From Thermomicrobiales bacterium (GTDB lineage Bacteria > Chloroflexota > Chloroflexia > Thermomicrobiales > UBA6265), in the NCBI GenBank assembly GCA_041390825.1, contig JAWKPF010000019.1, forward strand, positions 1-64,000: 64,000 nucleotides of DNA. Direction: 5' to 3'. Positions within the stretch are counted from its first letter, which is position 1. The number at the start of each line of letters is the position of its first letter. The notes below the pieces were generated by a model. It was not told the origin of the DNA, made no database searches, and was given only the letters and a program-made list of their open reading frames with translations. Below are positions 45,219-54,010 of the stretch, in pieces. The position numbers were made by a program, and so were the translations under genes.

Positions 45219-46973
45219 CTAGCGGTCCTCGTATTTGTGCAACATCTCCGAATTGCTGGCGCCTTGCGGAACGATCGGCCAGACGTTCGCCTCTGGTTCG
45301 ATGACGAATTCGACCACCACAGTTCCCGGAGTTTCGCGCGCCTTCTGGATCGCCGGCATCAATTCAGCGTCGGTTTCGACCCGGATGCCGGTCACTCCAT
45401 AGGCCTCTGCCAGCTTCACGAAATCCGGTCCGTTGATCTTGACTTCGGAGTAGTTCTTGCCGTGGAAGAGATCCTGCCATTGGCGGACCATCCCCAGATA
45501 GCCGTTGTTCAACACGGCGATCTTGACGTCGATACCTTCCTGCACGCAGGTTGCCAGCTCGTTCAGAGACATTTGGAAACCGCCGTCTCCGCAGATCACC
45601 CAGACTTCCTGATCCGGACAACCGAGCTTGGCGCCAATGGCAGCTGGCAGGCCATAGCCCATGGTGCCCAGGCCGCCCGAGCTGAGCCAGCGGTTCGGGT
45701 AGTCCAGACCGAGATGCTGCGCGGCCCACATTTGATGTTGACCGACGTCGGTGGAGTAGATCGCTTCTCCCTTGGTCGCCTCAGCGATTGCCTTGATGAT
45801 GGTGTACGGCTCGGGGGTCGGTGGGCGATCCTCCAGCGCGGCCTCCAGCACGAAGTTCTTCTGCGACTCGATCCATGCCGTCCACTCGTCGTGGGTTCGC
45901 TCGTCGACCAGGTCGATCAGCAGATCGATGACCTCGCGGGCATCGCCCACAACCGGCACCTTGGTTGCGACGTTCTTGCCGATCTCAGCCGGATCGATAT
46001 CGACATGCACGACCTCGGCCTTGGGAGCGAATCCGGAGACCTTGCCGGTCGCGCGGTCATCGAAGCGCGCGCCGATGTTCACCAACAGATCGGCTTCTTC
46101 CAGCGCTTTATTGACTTCCCGATGTCCGTGCATCCCCATCAGACCGAGCGCCAGCGGTTTGGACTCGGGATACGATCCCTGTCCCAACAGCGTGAACGCA
46201 ACCGGAATACCCGTCTTCTCCACCAGCTTGGCGAAGCCGTCCTGCGCGCCCGACAGCAGAATGCCGTGGCCGGCCATGAAGAGGGGTTTTTTCGCCCGGT
46301 TGATGGCATCGGCGGCCAGCTTGACCTGACGCATGTTCGGCGATGTGGTCGGCTGATAGCCGCGGCGATCCTTCAACTTGGCGGGCTTGTAGATTGCCTT
46401 CGAAACGAACAGGCTCTTTGGAATATCGACGAGCACCGGTCCCGGGCGTCCCGTCTTGGCCAGGTAGAAGGCTTCCTTGATCGTAGGAGCAATGTCCTGG
46501 ATTCGCGTGACCAGATAGTTGTGTTTGGTGACTGGCAGGGTGATGCCGGTGATGTCACATTCCTGGAAAGCGTCCTTGCCGATCAGCGGTTGCACCACCT
46601 GGCCGGTGATCGCCACAACTGGAACCGAATCGAGCTGCGCGTTCGCAAGACCGGTGACCAGGTTGGTCGCGCCCGGACCGGACGTGGCCATGCAAACGCC
46701 AACTTTCCCGGTCGTGCGCGCGTACCCGTCAGCCGCAAGCGCAGCCCACTGCTCGAAGCGGGTCAGCACATGATGAAAACCCGCTTTGGGCAACGCGTCA
46801 TACAACGGTATGACCGCACCGCCGGGATATCCGAAGACGATTTCGACGCCTTCTTCTTCCAACGCCTTGCAAACGATCTGCGCGCCGGTGAGCTCTACGG
46901 CCTCGATTTCCTCGACATGGCCGTTTGCGTGGCCAGTGGCGAGAGTTGGCAGTGTTGCTTCGATCGTTGCCAT
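45219..46973 (-). CDS. ilvB: Acetolactate synthase large subunit
   Basis: A 584-residue ThDP-dependent enzyme making acetolactate from pyruvate, or acetohydroxybutyrate with 2-ketobutyrate. The catalytic Glu74 lies in TRFEQWAALAADGYAR, where Phe and Trp replace the more usual His and Gly/Ala. The ThDP-Mg motif is GDGGFQMSLNELATCVQEG with VLNNGYLGMVRQWQ about 28 residues on. GPGATNLVTGLANA near 103 and the FAD-domain GARFDDRATGK near 295 are family-typical. ATG 46973 has AAGGAG upstream. It is the first structural gene of the branched-chain operon, downstream of a leader peptide and terminator. Confidence 0.96.
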   Translation of the reverse strand: MATIEATLPTLATGHANGHVEEIEAVELTGAQIVCKALEEEGVEIVFGYPGGAVIPLYDALPKAGFHHVLTRFEQWAALAADGYARTTGKVGVCMATSGPGATNLVTGLANAQLDSVPVVAITGQVVQPLIGKDAFQECDITGITLPVTKHNYLVTRIQDIAPTIKEAFYLAKTGRPGPVLVDIPKSLFVSKAIYKPAKLKDRRGYQPTTSPNMRQVKLAADAINRAKKPLFMAGHGILLSGAQDGFAKLVEKTGIPVAFTLLGQGSYPESKPLALGLMGMHGHREVNKALEEADLLVNIGARFDDRATGKVSGFAPKAEVVHVDIDPAEIGKNVATKVPVVGDAREVIDLLIDLVDERTHDEWTAWIESQKNFVLEAALEDRPPTPEPYTIIKAIAEATKGEAIYSTDVGQHQMWAAQHLGLDYPNRWLSSGGLGTMGYGLPAAIGAKLGCPDQEVWVICGDGGFQMSLNELATCVQEGIDVKIAVLNNGYLGMVRQWQDLFHGKNYSEVKINGPDFVKLAEAYGVTGIRVETDAELMPAIQKARETPGTVVVEFVIEPEANVWPIVPQGASNSEMLHKYEDR

Positions 46974-47018
46974 TGCGCTGCTCCTTTTCCGAACGATTCC
47001 CGATGTGTCCGCGACGTG

Positions 47019-47050
47019 AAAACGGCCCCCCAGTTTGCTGGGAGGCCGTT
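47019..47050 (-). terminator. Attenuator terminator upstream of ilvB
   Basis: On the minus strand AACGGCCTCCCAG (47050-47038), a CAAA loop and CTGGGGGGCCGTT (47033-47021) form a 13-pair stem with one U-G pair, followed by a short T run. It stands between the leader peptide stop and the ilvB start. Its 5' arm (47037-47047) can instead pair with 47098-47107, the antiterminator. Confidence 0.8.
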
Positions 47051-47086
47051 CTCTCGATATTTACTTCTCTCGTTTGCTGCCGCCGT

Positions 47087-47203
47087 TCAGCGGTTCTGGC
47101 CCCCAGCACAAGACGCGCTCCCAATAATCGGGAGCGAAATAAGTACGAGGCTGGTAATCAGGTTTCGGCCAGTCACAGCAGAAATAGCTCCATGCGCCGA
47201 CAT
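47087..47203 (-). CDS. Putative ilvB leader peptide
   Basis: A 38-codon frame from ATG 47203 to TGA 47087. Residues 15-27 read LITSLVLISLPII, nine of thirteen being Leu, Ile or Val. Its start lies about 13 nt after the predicted transcription start, so there is little room for a Shine-Dalgarno, and none is obvious. The stop codon is immediately downstream of the region (47098-47107) that can pair with the terminator's 5' arm. Stalling at the Leu/Ile/Val codons would leave that region free; completing translation would cover it. This is the arrangement of classical amino-acid attenuation. Its expression is inferred, not shown. Confidence 0.65.
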   Translation of the reverse strand: MSAHGAISAVTGRNLITSLVLISLPIIGSASCAGGQNR

Positions 47204-47222
47204 GGCGCGGATACCACTCGTC

Positions 47223-47251
47223 ATGATAGGGAGCGATGCCCTCAGTGTCAA
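47223..47251 (-). promoter_or_regulatory. Consensus promoter of the ilv-leu operon
   Basis: On the minus strand TTGACA (47251-47246), exactly 17 nt, and TATCAT (47228-47223). Start near 47216. It lies about 50 nt downstream of the tetR stop, so the operon has its own promoter. Confidence 0.8.
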
Positions 47252-47299
47252 GGAAAATTCACTGTGGATTTTGGCGGGATCGGCCGTTGCGGGAAACAC

Positions 47300-47917
47300 T
47301 CAATCCCGCGCTGGAAGCGAATCCACATTGCCAGCGGCGTAGACTGCGCGAAGTCCACCAAACAGCGTATCCACGAGCAATCGCGCGCGCGCCTCATCCA
47401 ACGGTGGTTGGATGCGCCCCATTTTCAATGCCCAGGTCTGCCCTTGCAGCAACCCGGCGAACATCGAGGCTGCCAGGGTCGGATCGATCGCCGGCAACTC
47501 GCCCGACGCTGAAGCCGAGCGAAAGATCTCCTCATAGAGCTGCCAGGGATCGGAGCATCGCTCGAAGAGCATCTGTTGCTGCTGTTGGGAAAGATGCATG
47601 CGCGAGTCGGTCAAGAGACGCCCGAGCTCAGACTGGCTATCGTCGAACACCTGCACTGCCACTCGCGTGAGTTGGTCGGCAGCGGAGCCTCCTTCGTCGA
47701 TGTAGCCTCGGATTTGCCCAGAGAGGCGGCTCATGGCCATGCGCACAACAGCCAGAAAGAGGTCGTCCTTACTTTGGAAGTGGTGATAGAGCGTCGCCTT
47801 GTTCAAGGGAATCGAGTCGGCGATCTCCTGCATCGAGACGGAGACATAGCCCTGATCGACGAAGAGCGGATAGGCAGCAAGCACGATGCGTTGGCGGCTG
47901 TCGGACCCTTCGTCCAT
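47300..47917 (-). CDS. TetR-family transcriptional regulator
   Basis: A 205-residue repressor. The N-terminal HTH (about residues 8-55) reads RQRIVLAAYPLFVDQGYVSVSMQEIADSIPLNKATLYHHFQSKDDLFLAVV in segments, with the YHHF core of TetR regulators. The C-terminal ligand domain (about 70-200) is not family-specific. ATG 47917 has AGGAGA 13 nt upstream, a long spacing; no better start exists. It is divergent from a drug exporter, with a perfect palindromic operator between them, so the exporter is its likely target. A hairpin (47289-47309) overlaps its stop. Confidence 0.9.
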   Translation of the reverse strand: MDEGSDSRQRIVLAAYPLFVDQGYVSVSMQEIADSIPLNKATLYHHFQSKDDLFLAVVRMAMSRLSGQIRGYIDEGGSAADQLTRVAVQVFDDSQSELGRLLTDSRMHLSQQQQQMLFERCSDPWQLYEEIFRSASASGELPAIDPTLAASMFAGLLQGQTWALKMGRIQPPLDEARARLLVDTLFGGLRAVYAAGNVDSLPARD

Positions 47918-47966
47918 CTCGATTTCGTGTTCTCCTGGCTCGACTTCTGAGCGACGCGGATTGCAG

Positions 47967-47995
47967 TTGACACCCCTGTTCGCAGGGAGTATAGT
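47967..47995 (+). promoter_or_regulatory. Promoter of the MFS exporter
   Basis: TTGACA (47967-47972), a 17-nt spacer and TATAGT (47990-47995). The start site falls near 48002, immediately before the palindromic operator. Confidence 0.8.
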
Positions 47996-48008
47996 GCGCA
48001 ACCGCTTG

Positions 48009-48030
48009 ACCAACCAACCGGTTGGTTGGT
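48009..48030. promoter_or_regulatory. Palindromic TetR-type operator
   Basis: A perfect 22-bp inverted repeat, ACCAACCAACC followed by its exact reverse complement. Its position just downstream of the exporter start site suits a roadblock or initiation repressor. The AACCAACCGGTTGGTT core is the kind of symmetric site TetR dimers use. Confidence 0.85.
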
Positions 48031-48091
48031 GCCGATTTCCCTGCTGTCGTCAGCCCAGGTCTTGTCGCTGCTCATTCACGAGGAGTTCTCG

Positions 48092-49705
48092 ATGTCGTCT
48101 TCAACTCCCGGAGGGTCCGCCTCGAGCGCGTCGGCGATTGCCCCGCCACCACAACAGTTCACGCACCGGCAGATCCAGGTGATTCTCATTGGTCTGATGT
48201 CAGGAATGCTGTTGGCCGCGCTCGATCAAAGCATTGTCGGCACGGCACTGCCTCGCATCGTGTCGGATTTGGGCGGACTCAACCAACTCGCCTGGGTGGT
48301 GACAGCGTATCTACTCACCTCGACTGCCAGCACACCCCTGTGGGGAAAGATCTCCGACCTTTACGGACGTCGTCTGATCTTCCAGGTCACGATCGTCATT
48401 TTTCTGATCGGATCGGCGCTTTGCGGTCTGGCGACTTCGATGCCGCAACTCATCATCTTTCGCGCCATTCAGGGAATCGGCGGTGGCGGATTGATGGCGA
48501 TCGCCTTCGCCATCATTGGAGACGTGATTCCCGCCCGCGAGCGGGGACGCTACACCGGGTATTTCGGCGCGGTTTGGGGATTCTCGAGTTTGGCAGGTCC
48601 GCTGCTTGGCGGGTGGATCACCGATCATCTCAGCTGGCGCTGGATCTTCTACATCAATCTGCCGATTGGCGTGCTCGCACTGGTGATCACGTCGATGGTG
48701 CTCAAAATGCCAGTTGTCAAGCGCGACGCCAAGATCGACTATCTGGGCGCGGCCACCATCGTTGGCGCGGTGACGTCGCTACTGCTCTATCTGAATTGGG
48801 CCGGTGAGCACTTCGGATGGCGGGATCCGTCCGCGCTTGCGTTCGTGGTGGTGGCGATTGCGTTGACGGTGGCCTTCCTCTTCGCGGAACAGCGGGCCGT
48901 CGAGCCGATCATTCCGTTGCGGCTCTTCCGCAACCCGATCTTCTCAGTGGGCAACGCGTTTGGCTTCCTGATCGGATTCGCCATCTTCGGTGGCGCGATC
49001 TATCTGCCGCTTTATCTGCAGACGGTCAAAGGAATGTCGCCGACCGAATCTGGACTTGCCATGTTGCCGATGGTTGCGGGAATGTTCAGCATGTCGATCA
49101 TCTCTGGGCAACTGATCACACGAACCGGGAAATACAAGATCTATCCGATCATTGGCTCGATCATCCTCATCGCGGCCCTTTTCCTCCTGAGCACGCTCCA
49201 GATCGACACTCCGTATTGGCACACGGCCATCTATGCGTTCATGTTCGGGATCGGGCTCGGCCTGGCGATGATGACCATCGTGACGCCCGTGCAGAACTCG
49301 GTCGATCCGCGGGACATGGGGGTGGCGACCAGCGCCACAACCTTTAGCCGTTCGCTTGGGGGCGCGATCGGCGCGGCGCTCTTCGGTGCGATCATGGGTA
49401 TTCGCCTGACGCACTATCTCTCCGAGATGCCGGACGTCGTGTCAGGATCGTTGCCGGTGGGCGAGGTCAATACCAGCGACATCTCGGCTATTCATGCCTT
49501 GCAGGAGCCGCTCAAGACCGAGGTGCTCACCGCCTTTACGAGCGCAGTGACCGACGTCTTCCTCTATGCCATTCCGATCATCGTGGTTGCGTTGATCGTG
49601 GTGCTCTTTCTCAAGGAGATCCCACTGCGCACGACCGCTCCGATCCTTCAAGAAGCCAAAGAAGATGCTGTCATCGACGAGCTTGCGCCGATTACCGTCC
49701 ATTGA
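48092..49705 (+). CDS. DHA2-type MFS drug exporter (EmrB/QacA family)
   Basis: A 537-residue transporter with about 14 membrane segments, matching the DHA2 proton-drug antiporters. The first span carries LDQSIVGTALPRI near residue 48. Motif A is WGKISDLYGRRLIF near 90, and motif C is SSLAGPLLGGWI near 165. The substrate is not predictable. ATG 48092 is chosen, with GAGGAG six bases ahead. Transcription from the promoter at 47967 runs through the palindromic operator, so the divergent TetR protein likely represses it. Confidence 0.92.
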   Translation: MSSSTPGGSASSASAIAPPPQQFTHRQIQVILIGLMSGMLLAALDQSIVGTALPRIVSDLGGLNQLAWVVTAYLLTSTASTPLWGKISDLYGRRLIFQVTIVIFLIGSALCGLATSMPQLIIFRAIQGIGGGGLMAIAFAIIGDVIPARERGRYTGYFGAVWGFSSLAGPLLGGWITDHLSWRWIFYINLPIGVLALVITSMVLKMPVVKRDAKIDYLGAATIVGAVTSLLLYLNWAGEHFGWRDPSALAFVVVAIALTVAFLFAEQRAVEPIIPLRLFRNPIFSVGNAFGFLIGFAIFGGAIYLPLYLQTVKGMSPTESGLAMLPMVAGMFSMSIISGQLITRTGKYKIYPIIGSIILIAALFLLSTLQIDTPYWHTAIYAFMFGIGLGLAMMTIVTPVQNSVDPRDMGVATSATTFSRSLGGAIGAALFGAIMGIRLTHYLSEMPDVVSGSLPVGEVNTSDISAIHALQEPLKTEVLTAFTSAVTDVFLYAIPIIVVALIVVLFLKEIPLRTTAPILQEAKEDAVIDELAPITVH

Positions 49706-49795
49706 TTCGGTTTGCTGCTCGGCGGTTCGCTATCCTGTAGTCATCGAAGCTGGCCGGCCACGGCCATCGCCTTGCAGCAAGAAAGTGAGCGGCAA

Positions 49796-50671
49796 ATGTC
49801 TCTTCTTCCCGGTTCCCTCGTCTCCACCACGTGGCTGGAGGAGCACCTGCTCGAGCCGAATGTGCGCGTGGTCGATATCCGCGGGTATGTGAAGACTGTC
49901 GATGCCGGAACCGGCGATGGAAAACAGGTCTCTCAGTATGTGGGAGCGCGGGACGAGTACGACATTTCCCATGTCCCCGGTGCGGTCTTTGTCGACTGGA
50001 CGGCTGACATTACCGATCCCGATGATCCAGTGCCTGCCCAGATCGCCGCACCGGCACGTTTCGCGGCAGCCATGGAGGCGATTGGCATTGGCGACGACTC
50101 TGATGTGGTGGTGGTCGATCACACGGGAGGGCATTTCGCGACGCGGCTCTGGTGGGCGCTCAACTACTACGGGCATCCGGCAGTCGCGGTCCTCGATGGC
50201 GGCATGAACAAGTGGCTGGCCGAATCCCTGCCGGTGACGGACGAAGCGCCTGAGCTTCCGTCCGCGCACTTCACTCCGAACGCCAACACTGCCTCGCGGT
50301 ACATGGTCGACGATGTCATGGGCGCTATCAGCAATCCAGGCGTTCTGATCGTCGATGCCCGCGATCCAAATCAGTACTCGGGCGAGATCTACCGCGGGTC
50401 GCGCCGCGGGCATATTCCCGGTTCCGTCAATTTGAGCGCCAAGACACTGTTCACGCCGGACGGCACATGGAAGTCGGACGAGGAATTGCGCGAGATCGTC
50501 GTCCAGGCCGGCATCACCGGGGATGAGACGGTTGTCGCCTATTGCAACGGTGGCGTCACAGCTACCGCAGTGCTGTTTGCGCTCGACCGCGTCGGTCACC
50601 CCAACACCGCGAACTACGACGGATCATGGAACGAATGGGGCGAACGGCTCGACCTGCCAGTCGAGCCGTAG
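49796..50671 (+). CDS. Rhodanese-type sulfurtransferase (two-domain)
   Basis: A 291-residue protein with two rhodanese domains. The first (about residues 10-140) is inactive-like. The second (about 165-290) has the active-site loop VVAYCNGGVTAT with Cys250 as persulfide-carrying nucleophile and the DARDPNQYSG start. Family names are thiosulfate or 3-mercaptopyruvate sulfurtransferase; the CNGGVT loop alone does not decide between them. ATG 49796 has only a weak Shine-Dalgarno (GTGAGCGG). It follows the exporter by 90 nt. Confidence 0.88.
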   Translation: MSLLPGSLVSTTWLEEHLLEPNVRVVDIRGYVKTVDAGTGDGKQVSQYVGARDEYDISHVPGAVFVDWTADITDPDDPVPAQIAAPARFAAAMEAIGIGDDSDVVVVDHTGGHFATRLWWALNYYGHPAVAVLDGGMNKWLAESLPVTDEAPELPSAHFTPNANTASRYMVDDVMGAISNPGVLIVDARDPNQYSGEIYRGSRRGHIPGSVNLSAKTLFTPDGTWKSDEELREIVVQAGITGDETVVAYCNGGVTATAVLFALDRVGHPNTANYDGSWNEWGERLDLPVEP

Positions 50672-50697
50672 CAGTCGGCAGCCACGCAAGCGATCGA

Positions 50698-53600
50698 TTA
50701 CGGAACGAGCCGCAGTGACTTGATCTCGAACGGTCGAAACTCGAGTGCGACTTCGCTTCCCGCCGGGTAGGAGCCTCCGACCGCGTCCTCGAGGATATCG
50801 ACCGGCGTGATCTCGGAAAAGCTGCGGCCGAACTTCAGCACGGCGGAACCGCGTGCTCCGTTCGGCTCGTAGAGCCGCAGGATCACGCCATTGTCATCCT
50901 CGGCCCGTTTAAGAGCGCCGATGGCGAGCTCCAATCCGGTGATCTCGACGAACGACGGCCGCTCGCTGCCGCCCTCGATGACGACGAGCGGACTGTTGAG
51001 CCGGAACGCTTCCTCGACCACGCCCCCGTCCGACCAGGTTCCGGCATGTGGAAACACGCTGTACGTGAAGCGATGCTGACCCTCGTCCGCCAGTGGATCG
51101 GGATACAGCGGTCCGCGAAGCAGCGAGAGCATCAGATCATTTCCCAGCGCCTCGTATCCATACTTGCCGTCGTTGAGGAGTGCCACACCGTATCCGGCCT
51201 CTGAAATATCTCCCCAACGGTGGCCGCAGCCTTCGAACCTGGCCGCATCCCATGGACCGTTGCGGTGGCTTGGGCGGTGAATCGCGCCATACATCGTTTC
51301 GAAAGCGGCCTGGTGGCTGCGGACCGCGAGGGGCACATGGGCTTTCAACAAGACCTGACGCTCATGCCACTCTATTTCGGTCTCGATGTCGAGTCGCTTC
51401 GAATCGTGCCAAAGCCGATATGACTGAACGATCGTCGAACTTCGCCATTTTCTGACGATCCGCACCGTGGCCCGAATCGGGCCGGTTTCCACAATTCCGA
51501 GCGAAGTCACATCGACGATTTCCTCGCCGTCGCGGGCGTAGGTCTCGTCGACGTCCCAGGCGTCCCAGGCATAGGGTTTGTCGACATAGGCCCAGAGCTG
51601 GTTGCCGCGATCGGCGAGCGTCTCCCGTTTCATTTCCCGGTCGTACGCGCTGGCAATCGTCCCATCGTGGCCGATCGTGAACCGCATTGTGGCATTTTCC
51701 AGTGTGAAGCCGTCATCTCCAACCGAGGCGGTGACTGGCAAGAGTCGTTCGTGGTTTGAAACAGCATCGAGCCGTATCGCGCCCAGGGCCGGCACCCTCG
51801 TTCCAGGCGCGGCGACGAGCATTCCGGCGCTGGTTCCCTGCGTGACGAACGAGCTCGTATTGAGTCCTTCTGCCAGCGATCCGGGTAGCTCCACCGTCAA
51901 AGGGCGCGGATACAAACCGGGGTTTGCGACGAGCACCCTCCCCGGATTCGGGACTCCGCGAGAAAGCGCCCGATCTCGGAGTGACGTTGCGGTCTCGATG
52001 ACCTCGGCCATCTGTCGATGAGAATCGACATAAACCTCATTGATCGACGATCCCGGCAGAATGTCGTGGAACTGATTCAAAAGGAGCGTTTTCCATGCGC
52101 GTTCGAGCGCTTCGCTTGGGTACATGGCGCCATCGAGTGAATCGATGGCATTGAAGACCTCTGCTTCGAACAGGCGGTGCTCAGCAGACCGATTGTTCTT
52201 CTTTACGAGCGCCTGCGATGTGAGCGTGCCGCGATGCAGTTCGAGATAGAGTTCTCCAACCGCTTTGGGAAGCCCTTCCGACGGCAGTTCCGCGAAGAAC
52301 TTCTCGACCGATCCCATCCGCAGCCTGGGAAGGGCGGGGAAGTCGCTGATCCGGGCATAGTTCTCCAGCATCTTTTCGCTTGGGCCGCCCGCGCCATCAC
52401 CCCACCCGAACGAATAGATGCTCTCGTCGTGGATCGTCTTTCCCCGAAAGTTGCGCCAGGTCCCCAGCGTGTCGAACGGGACGATATTCCCGTTGTAGCC
52501 ATGGCCCGGGTTGGAAAATGTGTGCGCGGTGACGCAGGTGCCGTCGATGCCCTCCCATTCGAAGAGATCGAATGGGAATTGGTTCGCCTCGTTCCAGTTC
52601 AGCTTGATGGTGAAGAACCCGTCGATCCCCGCCTGGCGGAGGATTTGCGGGAGTCCGCCTGAGTACCCAAAGACATCAGGGAGCCAAATGACGGTATGCC
52701 GCGAACCAAACGCCTCCTGGAAATATTGCTGGCCATAGAGCAACTGCCGTGCGAATGCCTCTCCACCTGTGATGTTCGCGTCCGGCTCGACCCACGATCC
52801 GCCGACTGCCTCCCAGCGCCCTTCGGCCACGCGTGCCTTCACCCGCGCGAAGAGCTCCGGGTCATCTTCTTCTACCCAGGCGTAGGCCTGCGCGGAGGAC
52901 TGATTGAAGGTGAAATCGGGGTAGCGGTCCATCAGGTCGATGACCGACCACCAGGTGCGCCGGATTTTCCGGCGGGTTTCCGCGAGCGGCCAAAGCCAGG
53001 CGAGGTCCGTGTGCGCGTGACCCGTCAGGCAAAGACGGCCTACCGGCGGGTAATTCTCCTTGATGCGGTCGAGCTGCTCGGCCAGGGTTTGCCGGGCCGA
53101 GAGCACCGCGGCGATCGCCTCTGGTTCGAGCGGGGCAATCGGCATCGTTTCCGGCATGCTCCAGATCGGCATGGTTGAGCGCCGGTTGTCCGGAGCTTCG
53201 TCATCTTGCCAATCGAACGGCATCACCAGCGATGCATCCCCGATTCCGGTTTCGTATCCGCGCGCGTAGCGGGAGACCGACTCGGAAGTCGAGGTCGGCC
53301 ACGCCGCTGCGAGATCGGAAAGCGCGGCCTCGGCTGCATCGAACAGGAAGGGGACAACCTCGTGATCGCCGAGCGCTGAGCACGCCGCATCCACCATGGT
53401 CAAGTCACGTTCGAGCGCCCGAACCTCCCGATGGGGAGCCACCAATGCTGCCCGTTCGATACGCGGTTCCGGAATGTCCGATCCGAAGATGCCCTTGGGC
53501 ACGACCTCGGCCCAGATTTCCACCAGTTGCTGACCCTCGACCGGGTCTGCCACCGGGAATCGGTGGTGCATCACGTTGAGTCCGCCGCGAAATCCGGTAG

Positions 53601-53871
53601 AAAGCCGAACGAAGCCTTCTCCCCCAAGCCAGAGCTCGATCTCGACGGGATAACCCTTCCATCCGCTGGGGACTTGGCAAGCGGCCTCGAAAACGACTGG
53701 CAGATCGTGACGCGGCCAGAAATCGTGCAAACTCAGCGAGAATGTCTCACCGTCTGGATAGGTCGCGCGCCATTCGGGGATGTCGATCTCAAGGGCATTC
53801 CGCCAGGCGCGCAATTCCTTGATGCGTCGTTCGAGCCGAAGCGCTCTCCGCTGCTGTGCAGATACGACCAC
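50698..53871 (-). CDS. GH38 alpha-mannosidase
   Basis: A 1057-residue glycoside hydrolase of family 38. The N-terminal beta-sandwich-like region (about residues 1-270) precedes the catalytic domain. Metal ligands are His285, His287 and Asp289 in TGHAHTDLAWLWP, and the pair H602-D603 in LNQFHDILPGSS. The likely nucleophile is Asp399 in WLPDVFGYSGGLPQIL. The C-terminal beta domains run to residue 1057. No signal peptide is seen, so it probably acts in the cytoplasm on imported mannosides. GTG 53871 has AAGGA about seven bases ahead. It is alone on its strand here. Confidence 0.92.
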   Translation of the reverse strand: MVVSAQQRRALRLERRIKELRAWRNALEIDIPEWRATYPDGETFSLSLHDFWPRHDLPVVFEAACQVPSGWKGYPVEIELWLGGEGFVRLSTGFRGGLNVMHHRFPVADPVEGQQLVEIWAEVVPKGIFGSDIPEPRIERAALVAPHREVRALERDLTMVDAACSALGDHEVVPFLFDAAEAALSDLAAAWPTSTSESVSRYARGYETGIGDASLVMPFDWQDDEAPDNRRSTMPIWSMPETMPIAPLEPEAIAAVLSARQTLAEQLDRIKENYPPVGRLCLTGHAHTDLAWLWPLAETRRKIRRTWWSVIDLMDRYPDFTFNQSSAQAYAWVEEDDPELFARVKARVAEGRWEAVGGSWVEPDANITGGEAFARQLLYGQQYFQEAFGSRHTVIWLPDVFGYSGGLPQILRQAGIDGFFTIKLNWNEANQFPFDLFEWEGIDGTCVTAHTFSNPGHGYNGNIVPFDTLGTWRNFRGKTIHDESIYSFGWGDGAGGPSEKMLENYARISDFPALPRLRMGSVEKFFAELPSEGLPKAVGELYLELHRGTLTSQALVKKNNRSAEHRLFEAEVFNAIDSLDGAMYPSEALERAWKTLLLNQFHDILPGSSINEVYVDSHRQMAEVIETATSLRDRALSRGVPNPGRVLVANPGLYPRPLTVELPGSLAEGLNTSSFVTQGTSAGMLVAAPGTRVPALGAIRLDAVSNHERLLPVTASVGDDGFTLENATMRFTIGHDGTIASAYDREMKRETLADRGNQLWAYVDKPYAWDAWDVDETYARDGEEIVDVTSLGIVETGPIRATVRIVRKWRSSTIVQSYRLWHDSKRLDIETEIEWHERQVLLKAHVPLAVRSHQAAFETMYGAIHRPSHRNGPWDAARFEGCGHRWGDISEAGYGVALLNDGKYGYEALGNDLMLSLLRGPLYPDPLADEGQHRFTYSVFPHAGTWSDGGVVEEAFRLNSPLVVIEGGSERPSFVEITGLELAIGALKRAEDDNGVILRLYEPNGARGSAVLKFGRSFSEITPVDILEDAVGGSYPAGSEVALEFRPFEIKSLRLVP

Positions 53872-54010
53872 AGGGTGTCCTTTTCTTCCTGGCGACGCCG
53901 GGATTGGGTAGATTCCAGTTCGAACCGACTGCTAGATCGATTGCGGTGAGAGATAGTACGTTTGATGGCAGGCGTGGCGCCTGGGGCGTGCCGAGATCGG
54001 GAGTGGAAGC

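Noticed and set aside
47087..47299. A 70-codon frame that could be a lipoprotein upstream of ilvB
   Set aside because: Its promoter (47223-47251) lies inside the longer frame, so only the 38-codon version is transcribed from the strong promoter. The hydrophobic stretch is better read as a Leu/Ile/Val-rich leader peptide, although a SASC lipobox-like end is present.
46974..47300. T-box riboswitch ahead of ilvB
   Set aside because: No AGGGTGG-ACCGCG T-box sequence is present.
44670..47342. About 890-codon open frame opposite ilvB and ilvN
   Set aside because: Explained by codon bias of the real minus-strand genes, which have complete ThDP and ACT motifs.
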